From the NCBI RefSeq assembly GCF_012273895.1, contig NW_024045134.1:2170001-2234000 (forward strand): a DNA stretch of 64,000 nucleotides, in the 5' to 3' direction. Positions within the stretch are counted from its first letter, which is position 1; every line of letters starts with the position of its first letter. Shown here one piece after another: positions 20,812 through 30,552 of the stretch. Source of the DNA: Zerene cesonia (taxonomy: Eukaryota; Arthropoda; Insecta; Lepidoptera; Pieridae). The translations under genes and the position numbers were made by a program. The notes under the pieces are model-generated. The model had not been told where the DNA came from, searched no databases, and worked only from the letters and a program-made list of their open reading frames with translations.

Positions 20812-21783
20812 ACTTTTTTGTTTTGTTTTTATCATTTTATTTATTTCTACTGAATTTCTTATTCAACATTTTATTGTTTTATGTTCTGCATAAATTTATT
20901 AAACGTTTATTACATATAGAATTATGGTACGTCGGATTGACTCAATGAACACAATGATCGATGCTTATATTAAAATTGTGAAATAAATACCACAGACAAA
21001 GAAATATAAATTAGCACATAAAGAAACACTATTTATTGTATAATTATTTAATAATTATTCCCGGCTAGACTCTAGACACAAGGACACGTCGTCCAGTGAC
21101 GTCAGTGGCACTAGAAACTGACGAGAAATTCCGCCATCTTGATTTTGTGCTTTTTTCTCAAAAGCCCACAAAATGCGCGGGCGCGTTGTCAGGGGCATGT
21201 TGCTGGCTACAGATTAAATATGCTTTTAAAAGTTTTGTGTGTTCGAAATTTAAAATTATTTATCATGGACATTGTATATGATATCAAATTGAATAGAAAT
21301 CTATACCATTGTTGTCAAAATGTTTGTCATTTAAATTAAATAATTTAAAGTCTAATTATGTACTGCTAATATTTATGTATTCTTCTTGATTTTCTTTATT
21401 TGTAAAGATTTTGATTACAAACACAAAGTTTCACGTTTTCATTAATAAAGTTAACTGTTTTGAGGAAATTTGAAATTATATTTTTAATTTTTATAATTGT
21501 AATGGAGAATGGGAGTACAAAAAAGCTATATTTCTTTCACTGGCGTATACAAGCACAATCTTACGAATTTAATGTATAGCGCTAATTTCTAAAACTTTTA
21601 GTGATAGGCTTATATCGGTATGATTTGTCTGTTTAAATAAGCATATAAGATAGTATCTATTTGCGAGAGTAGTACCTATACTGTACCAGTGGTTCCGATA
21701 ACATGTAAAAAATTTCTTGTGTACTTCTATTGTGGATTTAATGGTGTAAATGAGGGTTTTTATGGATTTTACACAATGTCTGT
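20812..21783. other. Unassigned sequence downstream of the candidate donor
   Basis: T-rich after the donor. A small GC-rich patch lies at 21065-21215 (CCCACAAAATGCGCGGGCGC). Short overlapping frames at 21096-21339 show no domain. Confidence 0.3.
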
Positions 21784-21939
21784 AATTAATTATTTAAAGC
21801 AGAAGAATTTGTTTGATCGCGCTAATATCAGAAACTACTGGACCGATTTCAAAAATTCTTTCACCGTTGCATACGTACGCGACTTTTCAGTGCTATAGGG
21901 CGAATATGTACTAAGGGTAAAGCCGGGGCGGACTACTAG
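21784..21939 (+). mobile_element. HLE-B Helitron-like element
   Basis: TTTGTTTGATCGCGCTAATA, AACTACTGGACCGATTTCAA, AAATTCTTTCACCGTTGCAT and 3' AAAGCCGGGGCGGACTACTAG then T. The 5' end is approximate. Confidence 0.7.
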
Positions 21940-22029
21940 TTAGAAATAAATACATTATATATACTGTATTCAATAGCAATTAAATAAAGCGAAATACTTA
22001 TAATGTAAAACGAATTTATTAAGGACACA

Positions 22030-22187
22030 TGATCCGACATCGGAGGTCCGTTCCTTTTCCTCACCCTTCTCGGTACATTTCTCCTTTCCATTCGACAATC
22101 CTTCCCATATCCCTTCAAAGCGGAAAACGCATTTGCAGCGGCGCCTCTCCAAATGTTCATGGGCGGTGGTGATCGCTTACCATCATT
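22030..22187 (+). repeat. TTCATGGGCGGTGGT SINE-like repeat, copy 5, 5'-truncated
   Basis: GTTCCTTTTCCTCACCCTTC, CTTCCCATATCCCTTCAAAG, GGCGCCTCTCCAAATGTTCA, TGGGCGGTGGTGATCGCTTA, CCATCATTATCATCA. The head is missing. Confidence 0.7.
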
Positions 22188-22294
22188 ATCATCATGCCAT
22201 TTTTATAATCGAATTATTATTATATGAATATGATAAAACCTTAAAACACGTAGATTGTTAAAAAAGTTTTTTGTATGTTTGTTGTGTACGGGTT

Positions 22295-22492
22295 TAATTA
22301 TATATCCTAGAAACATTAAAACGTGAAAGTTTATGATTAAAAAGATCGTATAATATTATAACAGAGATAGTTGTATAATAGTTGTATAATATTATAACAG
22401 AGATAGTTTTCATTAAACATACATAATAAAACACTGCATAGCTTATCGGCAACTTTAAAGATCCGAGTGAAGCCGCGGGATCCAGCTAGCTA
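22295..22492 (+). mobile_element. Decayed Helitron-like element with 36-bp internal duplication
   Basis: AAAACGTGAAAGTTTATGAT at the left, a 3' end AGTGAAGCCGCGGGATCCAG then CTAG. The segment GTATAATATTATAACAGAGA occurs at 22348 and again at 22384, a local 36-bp duplication. Confidence 0.45.
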
Positions 22493-22796
22493 GAATATAA
22501 TTAACGCTGGTAGATGCTAAAGCATGGAGCCAACCATGTTGCTTAGCTTTTTGTATTATATTACTTCGGTGAATGTGCACTGTTCACGACTCCTCCCTAA
22601 CTCTTTCACCTCCATACGAGAAGAGTCCCTGATAATACCCTTACCCAGTGATATTCCAACGTGCACTGAACGCTTCACCACCTCATTCCTTATCCGAACT
22701 GCTGGATAGGAATTTTGCAAAGGTCCAAAAACATAATATAATGTGGATCTCTTCACGGAGAAAGTGCACAGGTTTTCAAAGTAGGTAAGAGTTTTG

Positions 22797-23069
22797 AGTG
22801 TGGTAATCGAGCACGCTTCAACACGAATTGGGCCAAATCGTACTCAGGGTACACCTCCACAGAAGATGAGCATCAAATAGTAGCATGCTACTATGTTTCC
22901 GTGACTAACTGGGAGATACTTTCCCTCACCCTTCCCGGTCCGTTCCTTTATTCCAGTAAAACCTTTCCTTATCCTTTAGCCCTTAGTGAGACCGCATCTG
23001 CAGCGGCCCTACCTTCTCACTGCTCCGCATCAGGTGAACCACCAGCTCACTGGCTCTTTATTACATAAA
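22797..23069 (+). repeat. TTCATGGGCGGTGGT SINE-like repeat, copy 6
   Basis: GTAATCGAGCACGCTTCAAC, ACGAATTGGGCCAAATCGTA, AGTAGCATGCTACTATGTTT, CCCTCACCCTTCCCGGTCCG, GGTGAACCACCAGCTCACTG, TTATTACATAAAA. The TTCATGGGCGGTGGT core itself is deleted. Confidence 0.7.
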
Positions 23070-23190
23070 AGGTAAATGGGTCATCACCTGGATCGTACTT
23101 ACGTTAGACGTGAGATCAATTGCCTGCTGAATCTTTTTTGAAATAAAACAATTATATTATAAATTTAATAAAACAATTGTTTATATATTA

Positions 23191-23390
23191 CTAGCTGCGC
23201 TCCGCGGTTTCAGCCGCGTAAGTCCGTATCCCGTAGGAATATCAGGATGAAAAGTTGCCTGTATGTTATTCCATTTGTCCAGCTGTCTGCGTACTAAATT
23301 TCATTGCAATCGGTTCAGTAGTTTTTGCGTGAAAGAGCAACAAACACACACACACCCTTACAAACTTTCGCATTTATAATATTAGTAGGA
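23191..23390 (-). mobile_element. HLE-A Helitron-like element, complete
   Basis: Ends GGAGCGCAGCTAG then T on the minus strand and begins TCCTACTAATATTATAAATG. It carries a GTGTGTGTGT run. Intact stem near the 3' end with small changes (CGCGG-CTGAAA-CCGCG). Confidence 0.9.
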
Positions 23391-23499
23391 TAACTTTCCT
23401 ACATTCATACTCAATGTTTTACGTATATAACATAGCTTTGTATAGGAAGCGTTTAATTCGGAGTACTTTAATAAATCTTATTATTCATATAAACCTTCC

Positions 23500-23630
23500 T
23501 TATAAATCACTCTATGTATTAAAAAACCCCATCAACATCCGTTGTGTAGTTTTAAAGATCTAAGCATGCATACATGCATAGGGACAGACGCGGGAAGCGA
23601 CTTCGCTTTATACTATGTAATGACGTAGAA
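23500..23630 (+). repeat. Interspersed repeat with GTTTTAAAGATCTAAGCATG core
   Basis: CATCAACATCCGTTGTGTAG, TTTTAAAGATCTAAGCATGC, GGGACAGACGCGGGAAGCGA, CTTTATACTATGTAATGACG. Recognised from memory as a lepidopteran interspersed repeat end; class not assigned. Confidence 0.45.
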
Positions 23631-23984
23631 ATCTTAATAAACTACTGTTACTTATAGACTGTTTTAAGTTTAAATCTCGTTTTAAAACCGTCATAAAGCT
23701 TTAATTTCTTTATGCAATTGCGTCGATGGTGATGGTACCAAATGATACAACCAGATAGCCCATCTTGCTACATAAAGTGTATGTTTAATTATGTTGTAAT
23801 TTTTTTTAATATTTTAGTTGGTTTACGATTAGAAAGTTTCCTGGAGCAACGTCAACTAGTGGGTTCTTTTAACCGACTTTTAATAATAAAGGATAATTTT
23901 ATTAACAAATATTTTTATTATATTAGATATAGAGGAGGATAATTATATGCGTTTAAATGTAATTAATGTTAAAAATGTGTAAAA

Positions 23985-24078
23985 TTACGATTCAAAAGTG
24001 CTTATTCTTACTATAAAAAGTATAATTGAATAAATTAATGTTTGAGTTTGAGTTTGAGTTTGAGTATGAGTTTATGTA
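23985..24078 (+). repeat. Non-LTR retrotransposon 3' tail with (TTTGAG)n
   Basis: TTACGATTCAAAAGTGCTTA, AAAAGTATAATTGAATAAAT, then GTTTGAG repeated four times and a variant GTATGAG. Tails of this form are the 3' ends of microsatellite-terminated LINEs. Confidence 0.7.
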
Positions 24079-24472
24079 TATGTTGATGTTTTTTCCTTGG
24101 AGAGATTCTACATAGAGTGTTCACAAATGAACTTCACACCAAGTTTCACTACGGTCGAGCCGTTTCCAATCTATTAGTGGGGATATGTACACGCCTTGCG
24201 CATACGCAACGCCCTTAAAATAAATCTATTGAACGATGAGGAAAATACTTCACCCTTTGCAGTCAATGCAGACAACCTTGAACGGCTGGGCAATATTTGA
24301 TGCGGCGCTCCCACATTGGTGTGTAATGATCGCGCATGAGATGAGCTGATTCACTTATTTAAATCGTAGTATTTGACTTTTAATCTGTCTTAACTAATTT
24401 TAATTTTAAACAAGTATAGGATAACAGGGACTTTGTTATATATATGCGTATCAAAGATCTCTTATAACTAAA

Positions 24473-24495
24473 CTAGCAGTCCATCCCGGCTGCAA
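24473..24495 (-). mobile_element. HLE-B 3'-end fragment
   Basis: CTAGCAGTCCATCCCGGCTG follows a host A and matches the reverse complement of the HLE-B 3' terminus. An HLE-A copy in the opposite orientation starts right beside it. Confidence 0.5.
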
Positions 24496-24498
24496 CTA

Positions 24499-24694
24499 CA
24501 ATACTAATATCATAAAAATCAAAGTTTAGGAGGATGTGTGTATGTTGCTCTTTCACGCAAAAACTACTGTACCGATTGCAATGAAATTTCGTACGTAGAT
24601 AGCTGGACAACTGGAATAACATATAGGCAACTTTTTATCCCGATATTCCTACGGGATACGGACGTACGCGGGTGAAACCGCGGTGCGCATTTAG
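24499..24694 (+). mobile_element. HLE-A Helitron-like element
   Basis: CAATACTAATATCATAAAAA, CTCTTTCACGCAAAAACTAC, TATCCCGATATTCCTACGGG and an intact 3' stem. The end CTAG has mutated to TTTAG. Confidence 0.8.
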
Positions 24695-25159
24695 CATGCA
24701 TATATTGTACGGTATTAAATAATTATTTACTAGTAAAGGACCTAGTAAAGTTTTCATTAGAGTTGTATTAAGCAGTTTTAAAATAAATGAATAAATCGCA
24801 TCCGCGTAATGTGTACACGCCCTAACCGTAGTAAGGTGTTTCGTTGTTACTTACTGTCCTTTTTATTGTGCACAAGGCCTTACAGATAGTTTTATGACGT
24901 CATGATGCATTTCGATTCTATGGGGCAGAGTCCACGTGGGGATTGGGGCGTTGCATCTGCTGATTGATTTTCATTAGGGTGTTTCACAATTTCATGAGGT
25001 TTTTTTCTTGATTGTTTAAATTATTGTTATGAAAATATTTTTATTTCAAGCTATAAGCTAAATATATTACTGTTATAACATTCATAACAACAACAAATAG
25101 TTGAATTAAAAACTTCTTAACTTAGCTTATTGTAAGTTGTTAAATCGTACCCAAGTACT

Positions 25160-25359
25160 TCCTACTAATATTATAAATGCGAAAGTTTGTAAGGATGTGT
25201 GTGTGTTTGTTGCTCTTTCACGCAAATACTACTGAACCGATTGCAATGAAATTTGGTACGCAGACATCTGGACAACTGGAATGATATATAGGTAATTTTT
25301 TATCCCGATATTCCTACGGGATACGGAGTTACGCGGGTGAAACCGCGGAGCGCAGCTAG
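25160..25359 (+). mobile_element. HLE-A Helitron-like element, near consensus
   Basis: TCCTACTAATATTATAAATG to GGAGCGCAGCTAG then T, with a GTGTGTGTGTG run. Its 3' end abuts HLE-C directly. Confidence 0.9.
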
Positions 25360-25545
25360 TATATTATAAACGCAAAAGTTTTTAATAATGTATCGATGTT
25401 TGTTACTTATTCACGCGAAAATAGGTTATCATATATGTATGATATTTTATACAGAGATAGATTATAGTCTAGATTAGTACTTAGGTTGTTTTACCGGGGT
25501 ACCACGCGAGTGACGCCGCGGATTACAGCTTATAATGCTAATAAT
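25360..25545 (+). mobile_element. HLE-C Helitron-like element
   Basis: TATATTATAAACGCAAAAGT, TTATTCACGCGAAAATAGGT, AGAGATAGATTATAGTCTAG, ACCGGGGTACCACGCGAGTG, ACGCCGCGGATTACAGCTTA. The CTAG is decayed to CTTA. Immediately 3' of an HLE-A copy. Confidence 0.65.
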
Positions 25546-26013
25546 GAATATATACAAGCTCTGTATAGTCGTACCATTACTTCTAGCAAACATTGCATTA
25601 CCTGGCTCTGTGTAGACGTAGCATTAAGTGCAAATAAAGTCATTATTATAGCTTTTAACTCATATCATAATCACTCGATTCAGTTAAAACGTGGGATGTA
25701 TTCTGTCTCCTTTACATTGGTCCTGCGAGAGCGGGATGCAAGATTGACCTTGTCGTGCATTGAAAGTTGTATGAGATAGCAATAGAACTTTATTTCGATT
25801 CTATTTTTTGTACAATACAATTCGTTCGCATTGATGAGATAAATTAGATCTTAGTAGAATAGAAATTAGGTCAAAATTTAAACGTCTTTGCGGAAAGGGA
25901 ACAGAATAGATAAATTTATGAAGAGGATAACTAACGTAATTTATTGGGAAAACTTTTCACATATGTAGCAAATTTAATTAAATCAAATCTAAGTCGACTA
26001 ATTTATATACTAA

Positions 26014-26213
26014 CTAGCTGCGCCCCGCGGTTTCATCCGCGTAAGTCCGTATCCAGTAGGAATATTGAGATAAAAAGTAGCCTATATGTTATTCCAGTTG
26101 TCCAGCTATCTACGTACCATATTTAATTGCAATCGGTTCAGTAGTTTTTGCGTGAAAGAGCAACAAACACACACACATCCTTACAAACTTTCGCATTTAT
26201 AATATTAGTAGGA
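26014..26213 (-). mobile_element. HLE-A Helitron-like element, complete
   Basis: Minus strand TCCTACTAATATTATAAATG to GGGGCGCAGCTAG then T. GT-rich run present. Intact terminal stem. Confidence 0.9.
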
Positions 26214-26484
26214 TTACTAGTGTCTATTAGTCAGTGCAAATTTATCAAAATCCATTTAATTTCTTGACAATTTCAGTGAATAATATGTTCTCAATAATAA
26301 AGTAGGTGATAACCTAATTGTTTTATTTGGCTTTGTATCTTTAAGTCCGTGGGTTTTCAACCAATTATCGTGATTCTTTTTGTCTTTGATAGGAAATTAC
26401 CTTGGTCCCATTTTAGAATCTGGAGTGGTACCTCCCCCCAGATCCCCTTTTTTGGAGATAATTATAGAAGAAGGGTACAAGTAA

Positions 26485-26699
26485 TCTACTATATAAAAAT
26501 AAGTCGAGTTTTCCTTCCTGACGCTATAACTCCAGAACGCACGAACCGATTTCCACGGTTTTGCATTCGTTGGAAAGGTCTCGGGCACCGTGAGGTTTAT
26601 AGCATAGAAAATTCAGGAAAAATTTCAACTGAAAAGCGGGAAAATCATTTTTCACATACAACCATCTGGTGGCGAAACGGAGTTCGCCGGGTTTGCTAG
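26485..26699 (+). mobile_element. HLE-E Helitron-like element, complete
   Basis: After a host A: TCTACTATATAAAAATAAGT, CTATAACTCCAGAACGCACG, AACCGATTTCCACGGTTTTG, AGGTCTCGGGCACCGTGAGG, CCATCTGGTGGCGAAACGGA. The 3' hairpin is GGCGAA-ACGGAG-TTCGCC, then GGGTTTGCTAG and a host T. The 11-base spacing from hairpin to the CTAG end is a textbook Helitron 3' terminus. Non-autonomous, 215 bp. Confidence 0.85.
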
Positions 26700-26749
26700 T
26701 GAAATCTAAATATAGCAAATAGGAATCCCCATTTCCCTTGGTCACGTCA

Positions 26750-26889
26750 TCACGTGTGAACGGCTGGACCGATTTCAAAAATTCTTTCACCATTAGAAAG
26801 CCGCAATTAGACTGTCTTTGTCTGTATATGTATCTAAGTGTAATTGTATTGGCTATATATACACGGGTGGAACCGGGTAGAATAGCTAG
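26750..26889 (+). mobile_element. HLE-M Helitron-like 3' part
   Basis: GTGTGAACGGCTGGACCGAT, TTCAAAAATTCTTTCACCAT, GCTATATATACACGGGTGGA and the end CCGGGTAGAATAGCTAG then T. Internally related to HLE-B; the 5' end is not defined. Confidence 0.55.
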
Positions 26890-27040
26890 TTTTATTTTGA
26901 GGCATAAGGTCCATTGCAGACCTTACGCCTCTACAAATAGATTGCCGACTATTTGGGAAGGGATTTAGAAGGGATTGGGGAGAGGAATAAAGGAAAGGAC
27001 TGGGAAGGGTAAAGAAAAGGATATGGGCCTAAAGTTAAGT
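26890..27040 (-). repeat. TTCATGGGCGGTGGT SINE-like repeat, copy 7, middle part
   Basis: Minus strand: GCCCATATCCTTTTCTTTAC, CCCTTCCCAGTCCTTTCCTT, TATTCCTCTCCCCAATCCC, GAGGCGTAAGGTCTGC. Head and tail are both missing. Confidence 0.55.
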
Positions 27041-27679
27041 AATAAAGGTTATGATACAAGTTGCGTAAAAGTTACAAAGGACTAAGATTTCGAATAGATG
27101 GTTGTGGCCGTGATTCCTAGTTTAGATAAATTATCTTAGATATATAAACACGTGATATATATAGAAACTCATTGAACTCTCGACCTTTGAAAACACTAAA
27201 TCCGTTAGCACTTTCAGCACAGTTGCGTAAGGACTAAACATTTGTATACATACAAAAAAACTTCAATGCACATTAAGGTATTTTTAATTAAAACAAGATA
27301 AATTAACAATGCGCCATTCTATCATGATACTGTCTTGACAGTTGACATGTCTATAAAATATGCCTCTTCAAAATCATATATCGATAAAAATGCAATTTTG
27401 TCAAAGTGTAGTTACCAATCCACCGACCACAATTTCTCTGTTTATTATTAGGCTTTAATAGCATATATATTAGGTATCAAAAAGAGCAAAAGAGGGTCTT
27501 AAAACCAGGTATACCTAGGTATACTTTAAGGTCAAAAAGCCAGACTATGTCTTATCTGATGTGGACTTGCAAATGACATGTTTTTGTTAGATTTCTATAG
27601 CGTCTGGTGCTACAACACTATGGTATGTGCCTTGCTTTACTCAGAATATTCCCGAAAGAAAGTCTGTTCATTAACAATA

Positions 27680-27850
27680 GTTGAAGGAAGAAGGATGTAT
27701 GTTTGATGCTCTTGCACGCGAAAACCGCTGAACGAATTTTGATGATACGCGGCAGTGATGTATCTTATGTACCAGAGTAACTCATAAGGTACAGAAAAAC
27801 CTGCATTTGTAGGTTCGTCTGCGAGTGAAACCGCGCGGAGCATCTTGTTA
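27680..27850 (+). mobile_element. HLE-D Helitron-like element
   Basis: GATGCTCTTGCACGCGAAAA, CCGCTGAACGAATTTTGATG, GGTTCGTCTGCGAGTGAAAC and 3' CGCGCGGAGCATCTTG in place of CAGCTAG. Related to the minus copy at 10205. Confidence 0.55.
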
Positions 27851-27961
27851 TTAATAGCTATGTAAAACATATAAATAAATACATTAGCTATATTTTAAAA
27901 GATACAAGATTCCCTTTTAATAGATATAAATCAGAAGCTATAGTAATCTGCTTTATTATTA

Positions 27962-28159
27962 TCCTACTACTATTATAAATTCGAAAGATTGTAAGGATGT
28001 GTGTGTGTGTTTGTTGCTCTTTCAAAATCTACTCAACCGATTGCATTGAAATATGGTACGTAGACAGCTGGACAACTGGAATAACATATAGGCAACTTTT
28101 TATCCCGATATTCCTACGGGATACGGTCTTACGCGCGTGAAACCGCCGGGCGCAGCTAG
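27962..28159 (+). mobile_element. HLE-A Helitron-like element
   Basis: After A: TCCTACTACTATTATAAATT, a GTGTGTGTGTGT run, CAACCGATTGCATTGAAATA, TATCCCGATATTCCTACGGG, GGGCGCAGCTAG then T. The CACGCAA segment is deleted. Confidence 0.85.
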
Positions 28160-28473
28160 TTATGCTATAAATGCATGCGCAGGCGCATGTATCGCGGTCA
28201 AGGTGACGTTGCTTTCGAAACCACACACCCCCAAGTTTGTATAACTACGGAAGGTGACTAAAAATTAAATTTAAATGTATTTTTTAATTATATCTGACTA
28301 TAGGGACATCAAATGAACGATCGTAGAAATATCATGAGTATAAAACTTTTATGTTCTCAGAACAACTCTTTTTTGTTTAGGTTTTATTACATAATAGATT
28401 TCAACATCACAATATGCTCCATGCCCCACAAGGGACATGGGACACAGAAGGTCCCACATCACTAAGGGACAAA

Positions 28474-28682
28474 TCATACTAATATTATAAATGTGAAAGT
28501 TTCTTTGTTTGGATGTTTATCCTTCCATCACGTTGAAACTACTGAACGGATTTGGATGAAATTTGGTATACAGACAGGGTATGAGCTAACTTGGGTGATA
28601 GGATACTTTTTATCCCGATTAAATGCTCCCTTGGGATAAACAGCAATCTTGATATCCGGGCGGAGCCGGGACGCGTGTCTAG
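28474..28682 (+). mobile_element. HLE-G Helitron-like element, complete
   Basis: After A: TCATACTAATATTATAAATG, CCTTCCATCACGTTGAAACT, ACTGAACGGATTTGGATGAA, GTATACAGACAGGGTATGAG, and the 3' end CCGGGCGGAGCCGGGACGCG ending GTCTAG then T. Same terminal logic as HLE-A, with a different body. Confidence 0.75.
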
Positions 28683-30402
28683 TGAACTATAAAAGTACTT
28701 TGTGACAGCGTGACATACAAAGGTCGAACGTCTTTACCGAGAATTATATTCGTACGTGAGTCGTATACTTTTATCAATACAACTAACATTTATCTCGGTT
28801 TAGACAATTATTTGTTTAAAATGTCCAGATATATAATACAAAGCAATCGTTATAGATACATTTTATAATAGTATTTAATAAGTCTTCTAGAATTTTCTAT
28901 TGTCAGGACAGAAAGTATTTTATTTATTTAGATTGATTACTATTAAAAATAATACGTTTTCGGTATAAATTATATCACTTCCGCATCCTATTTCTATTTT
29001 GTCGCGTTTTTCATAAAATATATGGCATTATTTTATTTTCAATTATTTAAACTAAAATAATTGTCAAATCTATCACCAATAGTGCATTGATCGTAAGTAA
29101 TAATTACTGCCCACAAATAAAAATAAGAAAAAAAAACGAACAACTGTGTTCCAATTTCAAAAGTTGCCGCCAAAAGTCCTCCATTACAGATAATACAGAT
29201 ACGACATCAACAAACGACCATAAATATCTTGTTTATTAATGCATTGCCTAAATAATAAAATTGGGTGTAAAGAGTAAAGACCTTCAAGATGAGGTCCTCG
29301 CCTTACTGGCTTGCAATTAGGACAGCGTTTTTAATATTAATTGCTATTTTATGCGTTCGGGAGTTATTTGTCATACATCAAAAAAATTTAAAAATTTAAA
29401 AAATTTAATAAAGAATACAATACAATGTTTTGAGTTATAACATATTTTTCTTAAATATTATATTTAATGGTTTAGAATAAACCCATAATTACAGTATTGC
29501 TTTGAATTACATTAGCATCAATGTGTGGTATATACACGCTCAGATATAAAAGCTTATTTCTATGTGAATTACCCAGAATTTCCACGCATTTTTAAAGTCA
29601 AACAGTCATTAATTATATTCTGAAAACTTAAGAGTAATAAATTGCTTAAGTACAAAGGAAAAAGTTAAAAAAATCTACCGTCTAGCTCACCTTCAGTGGG
29701 CATGATAAGACTTCACACATCGACAAGGGATTTAGTACTCTACACCTTTAAAATACGAATTATTATCCCTAAAAATCAAAACCAGAAAAAAACGCCAAAA
29801 ATAAACCTAACTCTTAACAACAAGGGCCAGGGTTTAAAGTCATTTGACAATAGAGTCTGGCTCGCCTTGATGCACCGAAGTAGTGACGACAAAAATATAC
29901 CTTACACGTATATGATAGAGTTTAAAACAGATTAACATTCAACTAAGTCGTTAACGCCGTTTCAAATTTAGCGGAAACCGCCAAAATGCATCGGAAGGTC
30001 AACGAACTCCGCGCGCCAAGGACAGTGCATTCCATTTTTAAATTTAAAAGCTAGCGAACCAATAGAAGGCTGGATCTAAGTAGCGGCCATCTTGGGTCGT
30101 TATTTTACGCGGGAACTTTTTTTACGCCATTTGCATTTTTGGGAGTTTTTGTTAATTTTTTTTGACAACAATGGTGGACGATTCATGTATTATTGCGACG
30201 TAATTAGAGCAGCTTTTCTATTTGCGCTCGAAGGGTATTTCAAAATATGAATTGTTAATGTTTTAAAACGGATTCCCTCAGGAACTTTAACGGTTTTAAA
30301 TTTGCTGTATGCAAAAGCCGGAGTAGGATTAATTTCACAAAATGATCTCGAAGCTTTAACACTAGTAAATAAAAGAATCAGAAATTGCATCATTAGTATT
30401 TA
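28683..30402. other. Repeat-poor sequence with a GC-richer islet at about 29.93-30.18 kb
   Basis: No gene and no recognised repeat. The islet holds CCGCGCGCCAAGG-type words, GCGGCCATCTTGG at 30084-30096 (a YY1/PHO-like word) and ACGCGGGAA, in otherwise AT-rich DNA. A promoter is possible but unproven. A 79-codon frame at 29696-29935 has no recognisable domain. Confidence 0.3.
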
Positions 30403-30552
30403 CTAGCTGTGCCTTCAGTGTCACTACGATAGTACGATAAAAAGAAGCAAAATATGTACTAATCCAAGCTATCTGTGTATCAAAATTGCATACAGATCCG
30501 ATCAGCAGTTTTATGTTACAAAACAACAAACATCCATCACAAACCATTATAA
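30403..30552 (-). mobile_element. Decayed Helitron-like element (HLE-C/D type)
   Basis: ACTAGCTGTGCCTTCAGTGT at the low-coordinate side is the reverse complement of a CAGCTAG end. AGCTATCTGTGTATCAAAAT and the ATAATATTAA end mark the rest. Confidence 0.5.
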
